Assembly (NCBI RefSeq): GCF_034137685.1
Contig: NZ_CP139418.1
Coordinates: 895,001 to 959,000, forward strand
DNA from: Streptococcus sp. S1
GTDB taxonomy: Bacteria; Bacillota; Bacilli; Lactobacillales; Streptococcaceae
Length of the DNA: 64,000 nt
Direction: 5' to 3'
Below are positions 50,418-61,089 of this stretch, piece after piece. The notes under the pieces were generated by a model. That model was not told the DNA's origin and did no database searches. It saw only the letters and a list, made by a program, of their open reading frames with translations. Numbering within the stretch: position 1 is the first letter of the stretch; each line of letters begins with the position of its first letter. Position numbers and translations under genes: made by a program.

Positions 50418-52775
50418 ATGGCAAACAATAATCAATCAAAAAAAACACGGTCGACGAGACGACTGTCCAAAGCAGAATTAGAAAGAAAAAAAGCGATTCA
50501 TCGCATGATTGTGACCATTCTGATTAGTCTGGTTTTAGTCTTTGCGGCTTTGAAATTGGGGGCAGTAGGGGTCTTGGCCTACAACTTAATCCGACTGTTT
50601 GTTGGGAGTTTGGCCTATTTGGCTATTTTAGCGACCTTTTTCTACCTCTATGCCTTTAAATGGCTGGACAAACACGAAGGGGTTATTTCAGGATTCCTAA
50701 GCTTCTTTGCTGGGGTTCTCTTGATGTTTCAGGCCTTCTTTGTATCCTCCCTTCATTTAGACAATAATGGAATCAAGGTCACCTTTTCAAGAATCATGGC
50801 AGACTTGATTCATCTGCGAGTAGAGAGTTTTGCCGGTGGTGGTATGATCGGTGCCCTTCTTTATGCTCCGATTTCCTTCCTGTTTTCAAATATTGGCTCT
50901 TATTTTATTGGCCTTCTCTTTATCGGATTGGGGATCCTCTTGATGAGTCCTTACTCCATCTATGATTTGTTTGAAAAGGGATCGGAAGCCTTCCACGCTT
51001 CTATGGAAAAACGCAAAGAACGTCGCGAGCAGAAGTTCCTTGAAAAGGAAGCGAGAGTTGCTGAGGAAGCTGCGGCAGCTGAAAGAGAGCAAGAAGAAGC
51101 AAGTGCAGTTCTTCCAACTCCCCTTTCAATGGAAGGGCATCCTGTAGATCCTGAAACAGGAGAAGTGTTGGCGGAGGAGCCGTTCACAGAGCCCTTCCCA
51201 GAAGCCGAAATTGTCGCACCAACAACACCAGAGATCTACCTGCCAGATGAAGAGTGGCCTGAAGAGCCTGAAGCATACGAAGAGCTTCCAGTAGCCGAAG
51301 AATTCGAGGATGATGGGGAAGAAGTTCAAGTGGATTTCACACCTAAGGAATTGCTTCAGTACAAGCTTCCAACCATTGATCTTTTCGCACCTGATAAGCC
51401 GAAAAATCAATCCAAAGAGAAAAACATCGTTCGCCAGAACATCCGCATTTTGGAAGAAACCTTTGCAAGCTTCAATATCAAGGCGACAGTGGAGCGGGCA
51501 GAAATCGGTCCTTCTGTCACCAAGTATGAAGTTAAACCAGCTGTCGGTGTGCGGGTCAACCGCATTTCGAACCTAGCAGATGATTTGGCCTTGGCCCTAG
51601 CTGCCAAGGATGTGCGGATTGAAGCGCCGATTCCAGGGAAGTCTCTGGTCGGGATTGAGGTGCCCAACTCAGAGATTGCGACCGTTTCCTTCCGTGAATT
51701 GTGGGAGCAGTCTAAAACAGATCCGGCTAAACTCCTTGAGATTCCTCTTGGAAAGGCCGTAGATGGTTCAGCTCGAACCTTTGATTTGGCTCGGATGCCC
51801 CACCTCTTGGTAGCGGGGTCTACCGGATCTGGTAAGTCAGTAGCGGTCAATGGCATTATTTCGAGTATCTTGATGAAGGCCCGTCCGGACGAAGTCAAGT
51901 TTATGATGGTCGATCCAAAGATGGTGGAGCTTTCTGTCTACAATGATATTCCTCATCTCTTGATTCCAGTGGTGACCAACCCACGCAAGGCTAGTCGAGC
52001 CCTGCAGAAGGTCGTTGATGAGATGGAAAATCGCTATGAGCTCTTCTCGAAAGTGGGTGCTCGCAATATTGCTGGCTTTAATGCCAAGGTGGCTGAGTAC
52101 AATGCCCAGTCTGAGATGAAGCAAGTGCCTCTCCCATTGATCGTGGTCATTGTCGATGAGTTAGCAGACTTGATGATGGTCGCAAGTAAAGAAGTGGAAG
52201 ATGCCATTATTCGCCTTGGACAGAAGGCGCGTGCGGCGGGGATCCACATGATCTTGGCGACCCAACGGCCATCGGTTGACGTTATCTCAGGTTTGATCAA
52301 GGCCAATGTGCCTTCCCGTGTCGCTTTTGCGGTATCATCTGGGACCGACTCACGGACCATCTTGGATGAAAATGGAGCTGAGAAATTACTCGGTCGCGGA
52401 GACATGCTCTTTAAACCGATTGATGAAAATCATCCAATCCGTCTACAAGGATCCTTTATCTCAGATGACGATGTGGAGCGGATTGTCAACTTTGTCAAAG
52501 AGCAGGCAGAAGCCGATTATGATGATGCCTTTGATCCAGGAGATGTATCGGAGTCAGACTTTGATGGAGGTATGGGTGGCTCAGACGAGGGTGATCCTCT
52601 CTTTGAAGAGGCCAAAGCGCTCGTCGTCGAGACCCAAAAAGCCAGTGCTTCGATGATCCAGCGTCGCTTATCGGTTGGTTTTAACCGGGCGACTCGCCTC
52701 ATGGAAGAGTTGGAAGCAGCAGGTGTGATTGGACCAGCTGAAGGGACCAAGCCTCGAAAAGTATTGCAACAATAA
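50418..52775 (+). CDS. ftsK: DNA translocase FtsK/SpoIIIE
   Basis: FtsK pumps chromosomal DNA through the closing septum. The 785-aa product has four to five N-terminal membrane helices (about 28-175), an acidic Pro/Glu-rich linker (about 205-320), the RecA-like motor with Walker [17 protein letters not shown] near 470 and Walker [12 protein letters not shown] near 585, and a C-terminal winged-helix gamma domain ([20 protein letters not shown]). MANNNQSKK matches the start of pneumococcal FtsK, so the in-frame start at 50310 is rejected. Confidence 0.93.
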   Translation: MANNNQSKKTRSTRRLSKAELERKKAIHRMIVTILISLVLVFAALKLGAVGVLAYNLIRLFVGSLAYLAILATFFYLYAFKWLDKHEGVISGFLSFFAGVLLMFQAFFVSSLHLDNNGIKVTFSRIMADLIHLRVESFAGGGMIGALLYAPISFLFSNIGSYFIGLLFIGLGILLMSPYSIYDLFEKGSEAFHASMEKRKERREQKFLEKEARVAEEAAAAEREQEEASAVLPTPLSMEGHPVDPETGEVLAEEPFTEPFPEAEIVAPTTPEIYLPDEEWPEEPEAYEELPVAEEFEDDGEEVQVDFTPKELLQYKLPTIDLFAPDKPKNQSKEKNIVRQNIRILEETFASFNIKATVERAEIGPSVTKYEVKPAVGVRVNRISNLADDLALALAAKDVRIEAPIPGKSLVGIEVPNSEIATVSFRELWEQSKTDPAKLLEIPLGKAVDGSARTFDLARMPHLLVAGSTGSGKSVAVNGIISSILMKARPDEVKFMMVDPKMVELSVYNDIPHLLIPVVTNPRKASRALQKVVDEMENRYELFSKVGARNIAGFNAKVAEYNAQSEMKQVPLPLIVVIVDELADLMMVASKEVEDAIIRLGQKARAAGIHMILATQRPSVDVISGLIKANVPSRVAFAVSSGTDSRTILDENGAEKLLGRGDMLFKPIDENHPIRLQGSFISDDDVERIVNFVKEQAEADYDDAFDPGDVSESDFDGGMGGSDEGDPLFEEAKALVVETQKASASMIQRRLSVGFNRATRLMEELEAAGVIGPAEGTKPRKVLQQ

Positions 52776-52842
52776 GTTTAGGGGGAAGAGGGCACTTGCC
52801 CCACTCCCTTTTCTTTTTATAGAAAATAGAAAGTAGGACCAG

Positions 52843-53229
52843 ATGAAGTTAGACACGATTCATCATATTGCCATCATTGGACGGGATCGCGATGCTATGT
52901 TGCATTTTTATGTGGACCAGTTGGGCTTTGCGATTGTCAGTGAGTATGACCGTCCCGAACGCGGAGATATCTTGATCAATCTCCGTCAGGGGCAGCTGAC
53001 TTTAGAACTCTTTATCAAACCGACGGCCCCAGAACGTCCAAAGCTCCCCTTGCCCGAGCATGCGGGACTGCGTCATCTGGCCTTTCAAGTGGACGATGTA
53101 GAGACCTATCTAGCTAGGTTGGATCAGCTAGGTATTGAGAATACAGGCCTTCGCTATGATGATTTTGATGGTAAGAAGATGGCATTTTTCTTCGATCCAG
53201 AAGGACTGCCCTTGGAAATACATGAGTGA
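52843..53229 (+). CDS. VOC-family (glyoxalase-like) protein
   Basis: A 128-aa protein with two beta-alpha-beta-beta-beta modules. Metal-ligand candidates are H5 or H6 (KLDTIHHIAIIG), E56 (LTLELFI), H77 (GLRHLAFQVDD) and E123 (PEGLPLEIHE). It may be a lactoylglutathione-lyase-like or YaeR-type enzyme; substrate unknown. It overlaps the following P-type ATPase ORF region by 4 nt at most, and the two share a transcript. Confidence 0.83.
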   Translation: MKLDTIHHIAIIGRDRDAMLHFYVDQLGFAIVSEYDRPERGDILINLRQGQLTLELFIKPTAPERPKLPLPEHAGLRHLAFQVDDVETYLARLDQLGIENTGLRYDDFDGKKMAFFFDPEGLPLEIHE

Positions 53230-53237
53230 GGAAAGAA

Positions 53238-55556
53238 ATGAATAGATTAGAAGGACTCAGTCAGGAAGAAGTAGCGAAAAAGATCCAAGAGGGCAAGCAA
53301 AATAAGGTCACGATCAAGACAGAAAAAAGTGTAGGGCAGATCATTCGAGACAATGTCTTTACCTACTTTAATCTGATTTTCCTGGTCTTAGCGGTCCTGC
53401 TTGTAGCAGTGAAGTCTTGGAACAATCTCTTGTTTGTCCCGGTCGTCGTAGTCAACTCCTTGGTAGGAATTGTGCAGGAAGTCCGCTCTCGACGGATCTT
53501 GCGTCAGATGCAATTTCTGCATATGAGTGAGGCGATCGTTCTTCGCGAAGGAAAAGAAGTCGCTCTACCTATCGATCAGCTGGTGGAGGGCGATCTAGTT
53601 CGCTTTCAAGCTGGAGACCAGATCTATGCGGATGGGGTCTTGCTGGAGGGCGATCTAAAAGTCGATGAGTCGCAATTGACAGGTGAAGCTGATGAGGTCA
53701 AAAAAGGAGCACAAGACGCGCTCATGTCAGGTAGTTTTGTGATCGCTGGTCAAGGACTAGCGCGATTGGAAAAAGTTGGGAACGACTCCTACATCAACCA
53801 ATTGAGCCTGGAAGCCAAGCAGGTCAAGTCTCATGAGGAGTCTGACATGGTCCATGCGGTCAACCAAATCGTGGGGATCATTGGTCTCCTTATCATTCCG
53901 CTAGGTTCCCTCCTTTTTCTTCGCAGCTATATCAGCCTAGGCGATAGTCTCAAGCTCAGTGTGACTTCAACAGTCGGAGCCTTGATCGGGATGATCCCAG
54001 AAGGCTTGTATCTCTTGATGACCTTGGCACTGGCTCTAGGCGCTGTCAGATTAGCCAAGGAAAAGGTCCTGCTCAATAGCATGAAGGGGATTGAGACCTT
54101 ATCGCGCGTGGATGTCCTTTGTGTCGATAAGACAGGGACTATTACAGAGCCGGGTATGGAAGTAACAGAGATTCGTCCAGTTAAAGACACTCAAGACTTG
54201 GAAGCTCTAGCTCAGTATGTAGAGGCTAGTATGGATCAAAACGATACCATGGATGCCATCCAAAAATTTCATAAGACACCAGTCAGCCAGCCTTGGAAGG
54301 CTCTCGACATTCAGCCCTTTACGTCTAAGAAAAAGTATGGGGCGATTGCCTTTGAATCTGGGATCTATGTATTGGGGGCACCAGAATTTGTTTTACGAGA
54401 GGGCTTCTCTGAGGTTGAAGAGGAGATAATTCCTGCTACTCAGGCAGGGAATCGGGTCTTGGCCTTTGGGAAATATCGGGGAGATCACCTGGGAGAGACT
54501 TTAGAGGCTCCTGTAGACTTGGTGGCCTGGATCATTCTCTCCAATCCTTTGAGAAAAAATGCCAAGGAAACCTTCGCCTACTTTAAAGAACAAGGAGTGA
54601 CTATTAAGGTCATTTCGGGGGACAACCCAGCTACGGTCTCAGCTATAGCACAAAAAGCAGGCATTGAAGGAGCAGAGGGGTTAATCGATGCCAGAACCTT
54701 ACTGACGGAAGAAGACTTGCACCAAGCGGCGAGCCAATATACGGTCTTTGGTCGGGTGACACCAGAGCAAAAGAAAAGCCTTATAGAAGGCTTGCAGGCA
54801 AAGGGGCATAAAGTCGCCATGACTGGAGATGGAGTAAACGATATTCTGGCTCTCAAAACAGCGGATTGTAGTATTGCAATGGAATCTGGAAATGATGCAA
54901 CCAAAAAGATGGCGCAAGTGGTCTTGCTAGATTCTGACTTTGGGAAGATGCCGTCCATCGTGGCAGAAGGTCGGCGGGTGGTCAATAATATTCAACGATC
55001 AGCCAGTCTCTTTTTGATCAAGAATATCTTTTCTATTTTGTTGGCTATCTCAGTGACGCTCTTAGCCTTTACCTATCCCATCATGCCGTCGCAGATGTCT
55101 TTGATCAGTGGTTTTACGATTGGGATTCCAGGATTCTTTCTAGCGCTTGAGCCCAATAGCGAGCGCATCAAAGGGCGTTTTATCGAAACGGTCTTTAAAA
55201 ATGCACTACCTGCTGCCTTGACGGATTTTATACTGATTTTTAGTCTGGTCTTGCTGTCTTCTACATTTGGCATGAGGTCGGAAGAGCTCTCAAGTGCAGC
55301 TATCTGCTTGATGGCCTTCGTTGGCTTTACCATCATCTACCAAGAATCCCAGCCTCTCAATCACTACAAGAGACTGGTTCTTCTAGGAAATATCCTAGCT
55401 TTTCTGGTATCAAGTAGTATCCTAGGGAAATTCTTTAACATGAGCCCCTTGAGGCTTCAAACGCTGGTTATCTGCGCTATCATGGCAGTTCTTGCTCTCT
55501 TCTTGATTCAAGTATTCAAGAAACTAGTGGGCTGGTTCTTTCATCGGAAGAAATAA
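53238..55556 (+). CDS. Cation-translocating P-type ATPase (CtpE-like)
   Basis: A 772-aa HAD-type ion pump. It has the phosphorylation site LCVDKTGTITEPG near 293, the actuator loop as LTGEADEVKKG near 151 (TGEA instead of TGES), ISGDNPATV near 460 and MTGDGVNDILALK near 530. Unlike MgtA it has a short N-terminus and resembles mycobacterial CtpE, a Ca2+ importer. Ca2+ is therefore a guess. The ATG at 53238 follows GAGGAAAGAA. Confidence 0.83.
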   Translation: MNRLEGLSQEEVAKKIQEGKQNKVTIKTEKSVGQIIRDNVFTYFNLIFLVLAVLLVAVKSWNNLLFVPVVVVNSLVGIVQEVRSRRILRQMQFLHMSEAIVLREGKEVALPIDQLVEGDLVRFQAGDQIYADGVLLEGDLKVDESQLTGEADEVKKGAQDALMSGSFVIAGQGLARLEKVGNDSYINQLSLEAKQVKSHEESDMVHAVNQIVGIIGLLIIPLGSLLFLRSYISLGDSLKLSVTSTVGALIGMIPEGLYLLMTLALALGAVRLAKEKVLLNSMKGIETLSRVDVLCVDKTGTITEPGMEVTEIRPVKDTQDLEALAQYVEASMDQNDTMDAIQKFHKTPVSQPWKALDIQPFTSKKKYGAIAFESGIYVLGAPEFVLREGFSEVEEEIIPATQAGNRVLAFGKYRGDHLGETLEAPVDLVAWIILSNPLRKNAKETFAYFKEQGVTIKVISGDNPATVSAIAQKAGIEGAEGLIDARTLLTEEDLHQAASQYTVFGRVTPEQKKSLIEGLQAKGHKVAMTGDGVNDILALKTADCSIAMESGNDATKKMAQVVLLDSDFGKMPSIVAEGRRVVNNIQRSASLFLIKNIFSILLAISVTLLAFTYPIMPSQMSLISGFTIGIPGFFLALEPNSERIKGRFIETVFKNALPAALTDFILIFSLVLLSSTFGMRSEELSSAAICLMAFVGFTIIYQESQPLNHYKRLVLLGNILAFLVSSSILGKFFNMSPLRLQTLVICAIMAVLALFLIQVFKKLVGWFFHRKK

Positions 55557-55557
55557 A

Positions 55558-55592
55558 AGAAAAGGCAACTCCAAAGATAGAGTTGTCTTTTT
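55558..55592. terminator. Bidirectional terminator between the P-type ATPase and DUF3397
   Basis: AAAAGGCAACTC..GAGTTGTCTTTTT hairpin with A and T tracts, the only feature in the 41-bp convergent gap. No repeat element is present. Confidence 0.8.
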
Positions 55593-55597
55593 CAATA

Positions 55598-55942
55598 TTA
55601 GATAAATAAACTAACGGTTAGGATCAGATAGAGCAAGAAGGTGATCAGAAAACCAGCGCGCCAGAAGTATTTGATAAATTTCGGATAATAAAAACTCTTT
55701 TTCTTTTTTAAGAAATAAATCGTTAGCCCCAAGGCCAAAAGCGAAAGGCTCAAGGCTAGCAGTGGTAAGAGGCTGTGGTAAAAGGCACTGTCTGAGATCA
55801 GGTAGTACTCCAAGGCAAATAAAGGAAAGGCAATATCGGTGGATCGCCATCCTCTTTTTTGGAGTTTAAAGAGGTGAACAATGATGCCGCTCAGAATCAG
55901 CGTTAAAAAAATAAATAATACAGAAGCAACTTTGATTAACAT
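55598..55942 (-). CDS. DUF3397 family membrane protein
   Basis: A 114-aa protein with four predicted membrane helices and a basic loop (FLKKKKSFYYPKFIKYFWR near 77). It is short and hydrophobic, matching the DUF3397 family of lactic acid bacteria, whose function is unknown. It is divergent from rplK. Confidence 0.75.
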   Translation of the reverse strand: MLIKVASVLFIFLTLILSGIIVHLFKLQKRGWRSTDIAFPLFALEYYLISDSAFYHSLLPLLALSLSLLALGLTIYFLKKKKSFYYPKFIKYFWRAGFLITFLLYLILTVSLFI

Positions 55943-55995
55943 AGCTTCATTCTATCATAAAACGAAAAAAAAGTTTACTATATTTTAATTTTTTC

Positions 55996-56023
55996 TTGCA
56001 AAAAAAGAGAAATCGTGTATAAT
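55996..56023 (+). promoter_or_regulatory. rplK-rplA promoter
   Basis: TTGCAA (55996-56001), a 16-nt spacer and TATAAT (56018-56023), preceded by an AT-rich tract typical of strong ribosomal-protein promoters. Confidence 0.7.
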
Positions 56024-56046
56024 AGAAAGGTATGCACAAAGCATAC

Positions 56047-56087
56047 TTGTGGGAGGTAAAAATCTGTAATTACCGCCAAAACCACAA
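56047..56087 (+). promoter_or_regulatory. Candidate L1-binding hairpin in the rplK leader
   Basis: TTGTGG (56047-56052) pairs with CCACAA (56082-56087), with an inner GGTAA/TTACC pair and conserved GTGGGAGGT next to AAAATC. The 3' arm runs straight into the AAAGGAGG ribosome binding site, so a bound protein would block translation. L1 (encoded by rplA) is the known autoregulator of this operon in other bacteria. Confidence 0.6.
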
Positions 56088-56102
56088 AGGAGGATTTAAG
56101 AA

Positions 56103-56528
56103 ATGGCTAAAAAAGTCGAAAAACTTGTAAAATTGCAAATCCCTGCTGGTAAAGCTACTCCAGCTCCACCGGTTGGTCCAGCGCTTGGTCAAGCAGGTAT
56201 CAACATCATGGGATTCACTAAAGAGTTTAACGCTCGTACAGCTGATCAAGCTGGTATGATCATCCCAGTTGTTATCACTGTTTATGAAGACAAATCATTC
56301 GATTTCGTTACAAAAACACCACCAGCTGCTGTTCTTTTGAAAAAAGCTGCAGGTGTTGAAAAAGGTTCAGGTACACCGAACAAAACGAAAGTTGCAACTG
56401 TAACTCGTGCACAAGTACAACAAATCGCTGAAACTAAGATGCCAGATTTGAACGCTGCAAACATTGAGTCTGCAATGCGTATGATCGAAGGTACTGCTCG
56501 TTCTATGGGATTCACTGTTACTGACTAA
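56103..56528 (+). CDS. rplK: 50S ribosomal protein L11
   Basis: L11 forms the GTPase-associated stalk base with 23S rRNA. The 141-aa product has [20 protein letters not shown] near 10 and the C-terminal [10 protein letters not shown]. Codon use is highly biased. It heads rplK-rplA. Confidence 0.98.
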   Translation: MAKKVEKLVKLQIPAGKATPAPPVGPALGQAGINIMGFTKEFNARTADQAGMIIPVVITVYEDKSFDFVTKTPPAAVLLKKAAGVEKGSGTPNKTKVATVTRAQVQQIAETKMPDLNAANIESAMRMIEGTARSMGFTVTD

Positions 56529-56578
56529 TTGTAACAATCCTATTTGCCCGCAATACACTTGATCAAATGACGAGTGAC

Positions 56579-56605
56579 GTGGGAGATGAAAATCGATATG
56601 ACCAC
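56579..56605 (+). promoter_or_regulatory. Second L1-type hairpin, in the rplK-rplA gap
   Basis: GTGGGAGATGAAAATC..GACCAC repeats the GTGGGAG-nT-AAAATC..CCAC pattern of the leader hairpin (56049-56085) and again lies just before a ribosome binding site (AAGGAG at 56610-56615). Two such mimics of the 23S L1 site in one operon suggest separate control of each cistron. Confidence 0.55.
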
Positions 56606-56625
56606 ATTACAAGGAGAAAGATAAA

Positions 56626-57315
56626 ATGGCTAAAAAAAGCAAACAACTTCGTGCTGCTCTTGAAAAAATCGACAGCACAAAAGTCTACAGCGTAGAAGAA
56701 GCTGTAGCTCTTGCAAAAGAAACTAACTTTGCAAAATTTGACGCAACTGTAGAAGTTGCTTACAACTTGAACATCGACGTGAAAAAAGCTGACCAACAAA
56801 TCCGTGGTGCAATGGTATTGCCAAACGGAACTGGTAAAACAGCTCGCGTACTTGTATTTGCACGTGGTGCAAAAGCTGAAGAAGCAAAAGCTGCTGGTGC
56901 AGACTTCGTAGGTGAAGATGACCTTGTTGCGAAAATCAACGATGGTTGGTTGGACTTCGACGTTGTTATCGCTACACCTGACATGATGGCTCTTGTTGGA
57001 CGTCTTGGACGTGTCCTTGGACCACGTAACTTGATGCCAAACCCTAAAACTGGTACTGTAACTATGGATGTTGCGAAAGCAGTTGAAGAGTCTAAAGGTG
57101 GTAAAATCACTTACCGTGCTGATAAAGCAGGTATCGTTCAAGCGATCATCGGTAAAGTTTCATTCGATGATACTAAATTGGTTGAAAACTTTAAAGCTTT
57201 CAACGACACAATCCAAAAAGCAAAACCAGCTACAGCTAAAGGTACTTACGTAACTAGCTTGACTTTGACTACAACTCAAGGTCCTGGTATCAAAGTGGAT
57301 GTTAACTCACTTTAA
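56626..57315 (+). CDS. rplA: 50S ribosomal protein L1
   Basis: L1 builds the mobile stalk near the ribosomal E site and, in other bacteria, represses its own operon. The 229-aa product has the signature [20 protein letters not shown] near 157 and [20 protein letters not shown] near 124. Strong codon bias. A terminator follows. Confidence 0.98.
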   Translation: MAKKSKQLRAALEKIDSTKVYSVEEAVALAKETNFAKFDATVEVAYNLNIDVKKADQQIRGAMVLPNGTGKTARVLVFARGAKAEEAKAAGADFVGEDDLVAKINDGWLDFDVVIATPDMMALVGRLGRVLGPRNLMPNPKTGTVTMDVAKAVEESKGGKITYRADKAGIVQAIIGKVSFDDTKLVENFKAFNDTIQKAKPATAKGTYVTSLTLTTTQGPGIKVDVNSL

Positions 57316-57320
57316 TTGAA

Positions 57321-57352
57321 ATAAAAAGCTGCCTTCGGGTAGCTTTTTTTGT
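57321..57352 (+). terminator. Terminator of rplK-rplA
   Basis: AAAAAGCT gccttcgggt AGCTTTTTTT with an inner GCC/GGGT pair and a T run. Confidence 0.85.
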
Positions 57353-57478
57353 ACTCCATTTTTATTTGCTACAGTTGGTAAAACTAATCGGATGGAAAAA
57401 AGAAAATTTTGATAGATATGACTATATAAAAAACGTAATTTATGGTAAAATAATACAGATTAAAAAAGGAGAGAGAAA

Positions 57479-58210
57479 ATGGTAGAACCTAAGTATAAAC
57501 GTATCTTAATCAAGCTATCTGGTGAGGCTCTTGCCGGCGAACGTGGTGTCGGAATCGATATCAAAACTGTCCAAAATATGGCCCAAGAAATCAAGGAAGT
57601 TCATGAACTTGGAATTGAAATTGCCTTGGTGATCGGAGGGGGAAACCTTTGGCGTGGAGAACCTGCTGCTGAAGCAGGAATGGATCGTGTCCAAGCAGAC
57701 TACACAGGGATGCTCGGTACTGTCATGAATGCTCTTGTGATGGCTGATTCGCTTCAACAAGTTGGCGTGGATACCCGTGTTCAAACAGCGATTGCCATGC
57801 AACAAGTTGCAGAACCATATATCCGTGGTCGTGCCCTTCGTCACCTTGAAAAAGATCGGATCGTGATCTTTGGTGCAGGGATCGGTTCTCCTTACTTCTC
57901 AACAGATACAACCGCAGCCCTTCGTGCAGCTGAGATTGAAGCAGATGCCATTCTCATGGCTAAAAATGGGGTCGATGGTGTTTACAATGCCGATCCGAAA
58001 AAAGATGCTTCAGCTGTGAAATTTGAGGAATTGACTCACCGTGATGTCATCAACAAAGGTCTTCGCATCATGGACTCAACAGCCTCCACTCTCTCCATGG
58101 ACAACGATATTGACTTGGTTGTCTTTAATATGAATGAACCAGGCAATATCAAACGGGTTGTCTTTGGTGAAAATATCGGTACAACTGTATCAAATAACGT
58201 AGAAAAATAA
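57479..58210 (+). CDS. pyrH: UMP kinase
   Basis: PyrH phosphorylates UMP to UDP. The 243-aa amino-acid-kinase-fold product has [19 protein letters not shown] near 9, [10 protein letters not shown] near 51 and [24 protein letters not shown] segments ([17 protein letters not shown] near 141). It is followed by frr, the usual pyrH-frr pair. Confidence 0.96.
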   Translation: MVEPKYKRILIKLSGEALAGERGVGIDIKTVQNMAQEIKEVHELGIEIALVIGGGNLWRGEPAAEAGMDRVQADYTGMLGTVMNALVMADSLQQVGVDTRVQTAIAMQQVAEPYIRGRALRHLEKDRIVIFGAGIGSPYFSTDTTAALRAAEIEADAILMAKNGVDGVYNADPKKDASAVKFEELTHRDVINKGLRIMDSTASTLSMDNDIDLVVFNMNEPGNIKRVVFGENIGTTVSNNVEK

Positions 58211-58229
58211 TAGAAAATAGAGGAAGATT

Positions 58230-58787
58230 ATGGCAAACCCAATCGTAGAAAAAGCAAAAGAAAGAATGACTCAGTCTCATCAAAGTTTGGGACGTGAATT
58301 TGGTAGCATCCGTGCTGGACGTGCAAATGCAAGTCTTTTGGATCGTATTTTTGTAGAATACTACGGAGTAGAAACTCCATTGAACCAATTGGCATCTATC
58401 ACGATTCCAGAAGCGCGTGTCTTGTTGATCACTCCATTTGATAAATCATCTTTGAAAGACATTGAGCACAGCATCAATGCATCTGACCTTGGCATCACTC
58501 CAGCCAACGATGGATCTGTCATCCGCTTGGTCATCCCAGCATTGACAGAAGAAACTCGTCGTGACTTGGCAAAAGAAGTGAAAAAAGTGGGTGAAAATGC
58601 TAAAGTAGCGATCCGTAACATCCGTCGTGATGCTATGGATGAAGCGAAGAAACAAGAAAAAGCAAAAGAAATCACAGAAGATGAATTGAAAGGTCTTGAA
58701 AAAGAGATCCAAAAAGTTACGGATGATGCTGTTAAGCATGTAGATGAAATGACAGCTCACAAAGAAAAAGAATTGATGGAAGTTTAA
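58230..58787 (+). CDS. frr: Ribosome recycling factor
   Basis: Frr splits post-termination ribosomes with EF-G. The 185-aa product has the expected [17 protein letters not shown] near 26 and [20 protein letters not shown] near 128 in the long helical domain. It lies 19 bp after pyrH. Confidence 0.97.
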   Translation: MANPIVEKAKERMTQSHQSLGREFGSIRAGRANASLLDRIFVEYYGVETPLNQLASITIPEARVLLITPFDKSSLKDIEHSINASDLGITPANDGSVIRLVIPALTEETRRDLAKEVKKVGENAKVAIRNIRRDAMDEAKKQEKAKEITEDELKGLEKEIQKVTDDAVKHVDEMTAHKEKELMEV

Positions 58788-58810
58788 TCCATCCCAACCA
58801 TTACAGGAAA

Positions 58811-58846
58811 GAAAGACTCAGTTGGCACTGCTGGCTGAGTTTTATT
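58811..58846 (+). terminator. Terminator of pyrH-frr
   Basis: ACTCAG ttggcactgctgg CTGAGT stem followed by TTTTATTT. Confidence 0.7.
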
Positions 58847-58886
58847 TCCATTATTCTTGTGAAGAGGCAAGAGGAAAGAAGGAAAC

Positions 58887-59741
58887 ATGAATACGAATCT
58901 AGCAAGCTACATCTTGGGAATGGTCATTGATGAAAATGATCACTTCTATTTTGTTCAAAAAGATGGCCAGACCTACGCGCTTGATAAAGCAGAAGGCCCA
59001 CACCAAGTCGGAGAAAGTGTCAAGGGCTTTGCCTATACAGATATAAAGCAAAAGCTCCGACTCACCACACTTGAAGTCACTGCAACTCAAGAAAGCTTTG
59101 GCTGGGGAACGGTCACGGAAGTGCGCAAGGATTTGGGAGTCTTCGTGGATACAGGGCTTCCAGATAAGCAGATTGTTGTCTCACTAGATATCCTACCGGA
59201 GATCAAAGATCTATGGCCTAAAAAGGGCGATCGTCTCTATATTCGCTTAGAAGTCGATAAGAAAGATCGGATTTGGGGGATCTTAGCCTACCAGGAAGAT
59301 TTCCAGCGTTTGGCTCGTCCAGCCTACAACAATATGCAAAACCAAAACTGGCCAGCCATTGTCTACCGCTTGAAATTGTCTGGAACCTTTGTTTACCTTC
59401 CAGAGAACAATATGCTGGGCTTTATCCACCCAAGTGAGCGCTATGCAGAACCTCGTTTGGGAGAGGTCTTAAATGCCCGGGTCATTGGATTTCGTGAGGT
59501 GGACCGGACCTTGAACCTATCTTTGAAGCCACGCTCCTTTGAGATGTTGGAAAACGATGCCCAAATGATTTTGACCTATTTGGAAGCCAATGGAGGCTTT
59601 ATGACCTTGAATGATAAGTCATCTCCAGAAGAAATCAAGGCAACTTTTGGGATTTCAAAAGGCCAGTTCAAAAAGGCCTTGGGTGGCTTGATGAAGGCCA
59701 AAAAAATCAAGCAAGACCAGTTTGGAACAGAGTTAATCTAA
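58887..59741 (+). CDS. cvfB: S1-domain RNA-binding protein CvfB
   Basis: CvfB is an RNA-binding protein that affects virulence-gene expression in Gram-positive cocci. The 284-aa product has tandem S1-type domains (about 1-60, 65-130 and 145-215, with [20 protein letters not shown] and [20 protein letters not shown]) and a C-terminal winged helix (about 225-284, [20 protein letters not shown]). yozE follows 10 bp later. Confidence 0.88.
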   Translation: MNTNLASYILGMVIDENDHFYFVQKDGQTYALDKAEGPHQVGESVKGFAYTDIKQKLRLTTLEVTATQESFGWGTVTEVRKDLGVFVDTGLPDKQIVVSLDILPEIKDLWPKKGDRLYIRLEVDKKDRIWGILAYQEDFQRLARPAYNNMQNQNWPAIVYRLKLSGTFVYLPENNMLGFIHPSERYAEPRLGEVLNARVIGFREVDRTLNLSLKPRSFEMLENDAQMILTYLEANGGFMTLNDKSSPEEIKATFGISKGQFKKALGGLMKAKKIKQDQFGTELI

Positions 59742-59751
59742 GAGGAGGCTT

Positions 59752-59967
59752 ATGCGAAAATCGTTTTATACTTGGCTGATGACGGAGCGCAATCCTAAAA
59801 GCAATGCTCCTAAGGCCATTCTAGCAGATCTTGCTTTTCACGAGTCTGCTTTTCCCAAGCATACAGATGACTTCGACGAGGTCAGTCGCTATCTAGAAGA
59901 GCATGCCAGCTTTTCCTTTAATCTTGGCGATTTTGATGCGATTTGGGAAGAATACCAAGCCCACTAG
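59752..59967 (+). CDS. yozE: YozE family protein (DUF1250/UPF0346)
   Basis: A 71-aa small acidic helical protein of the YozE SAM-like fold. [20 protein letters not shown] near 5 and [11 protein letters not shown] at the C-terminus are typical. Function is unknown in any species I know of. It is in an operon with cvfB. Confidence 0.88.
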   Translation: MRKSFYTWLMTERNPKSNAPKAILADLAFHESAFPKHTDDFDEVSRYLEEHASFSFNLGDFDAIWEEYQAH

Positions 59968-60046
59968 AGAAGGATAGGTCGAGGATGGTTTTTTCTCGGC
60001 CTCTTTGTTATAATAATAGAAAAACACAGGTAGAGAGGTTCTTTAT

Positions 60047-61042
60047 TTGCAAGAACATTCAGTTGAAATTACATTAACGCATCCAGACGATCTCTTTCAT
60101 TTGTTTGGATCTAACGAACGCCATCTCCGTTTGATGGAGCAAGAATTTGGGGTAACTATTCATGCCCGGACAGAAATCGTCCAAATCATTGGAGAAGAAG
60201 AAAGCTGCGAGCAGGTTCGTCAAGTCATGCAGGCTCTTTTGGTCCTCGTTAATCGTGGCATGACCATTGGGACGCCGGATGTGGTGACCGCCATTACCAT
60301 GGTGAGAAATGGTGAATTGGATAAGTTCATCGCTCTCTATGAAGAAGAGATTATCAAGGATAGTTACGGCAAGCCCATTCGAGTTAAAACGCTTGGTCAA
60401 AAGATCTATGTCGATAGTGTCAAGAACCATGATGTCACTTTTGGGATTGGACCAGCGGGGACTGGGAAAACATTCCTAGCGGTGACCTTGGCCGTGACTG
60501 CCCTCAAGCGTGGTCAAGTCAAACGGATCATTTTGACGCGTCCTGCTGTAGAAGCTGGAGAGAGCCTTGGTTTCCTACCAGGAGATCTCAAAGAAAAAGT
60601 GGACCCTTATCTACGACCGGTCTATGATGCTCTTTACCAGATTTTAGGGAAAGACCAAACCACTCGGATGATGGAGCGGGAGATTATCGAGATTGCGCCT
60701 TTGGCTTATATGCGGGGGCGGACCTTGGACGATGCCTTTGTCATCCTCGATGAAGCGCAAAATACCACCATCATGCAGATGAAGATGTTTTTGACCCGTC
60801 TTGGTTTTAATTCCAAGATGATTGTCAATGGGGATACTAGCCAGATCGATCTTCCTCGAAATGTCAAATCCGGCTTGATTGATGCCCAGGAGAAATTGAA
60901 AAATATTTCTCAGATCGACTTTGTGCATTTCTCTGCCAAGGATGTTGTTCGCCATCCTGTAGTAGCAGAAATTATCCGGGCCTACGAGCCAATCCCAAAT
61001 CCAGTGCTCAAAGAAAAACCGGATGTGGAAGAAGAAGCATAA
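60047..61042 (+). CDS. phoH: PhoH family ATPase
   Basis: A 331-aa cytoplasmic P-loop protein of the PhoH/YbeZ group, implicated in RNA metabolism and often linked to YbeY. It has an N-terminal KH-like segment (about 1-80) and Walker A FGIGPAGTGKTFLAVTLAV near 137, with FVILDEAQNTTIMQMKMFL near 235 as Walker B. I accept the TTG start at 60047, since homologues begin with a matching SVEITLxHPDD segment and no ATG is available there. Confidence 0.88.
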   Translation: MQEHSVEITLTHPDDLFHLFGSNERHLRLMEQEFGVTIHARTEIVQIIGEEESCEQVRQVMQALLVLVNRGMTIGTPDVVTAITMVRNGELDKFIALYEEEIIKDSYGKPIRVKTLGQKIYVDSVKNHDVTFGIGPAGTGKTFLAVTLAVTALKRGQVKRIILTRPAVEAGESLGFLPGDLKEKVDPYLRPVYDALYQILGKDQTTRMMEREIIEIAPLAYMRGRTLDDAFVILDEAQNTTIMQMKMFLTRLGFNSKMIVNGDTSQIDLPRNVKSGLIDAQEKLKNISQIDFVHFSAKDVVRHPVVAEIIRAYEPIPNPVLKEKPDVEEEA

Positions 61043-61083
61043 AAGAAAAGGCAAAGATCATCAGATCTTTGCCTTTTTTATGT
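61043..61083. terminator. Bidirectional terminator between phoH and ald
   Basis: AAAAGGCAAAGATC atc AGATCTTTGCCTTTTTT hairpin with A and T tracts on both sides fills the 47-bp convergent gap. No repeat element is present. Confidence 0.88.
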
Positions 61084-61089
61084 TAGAAA

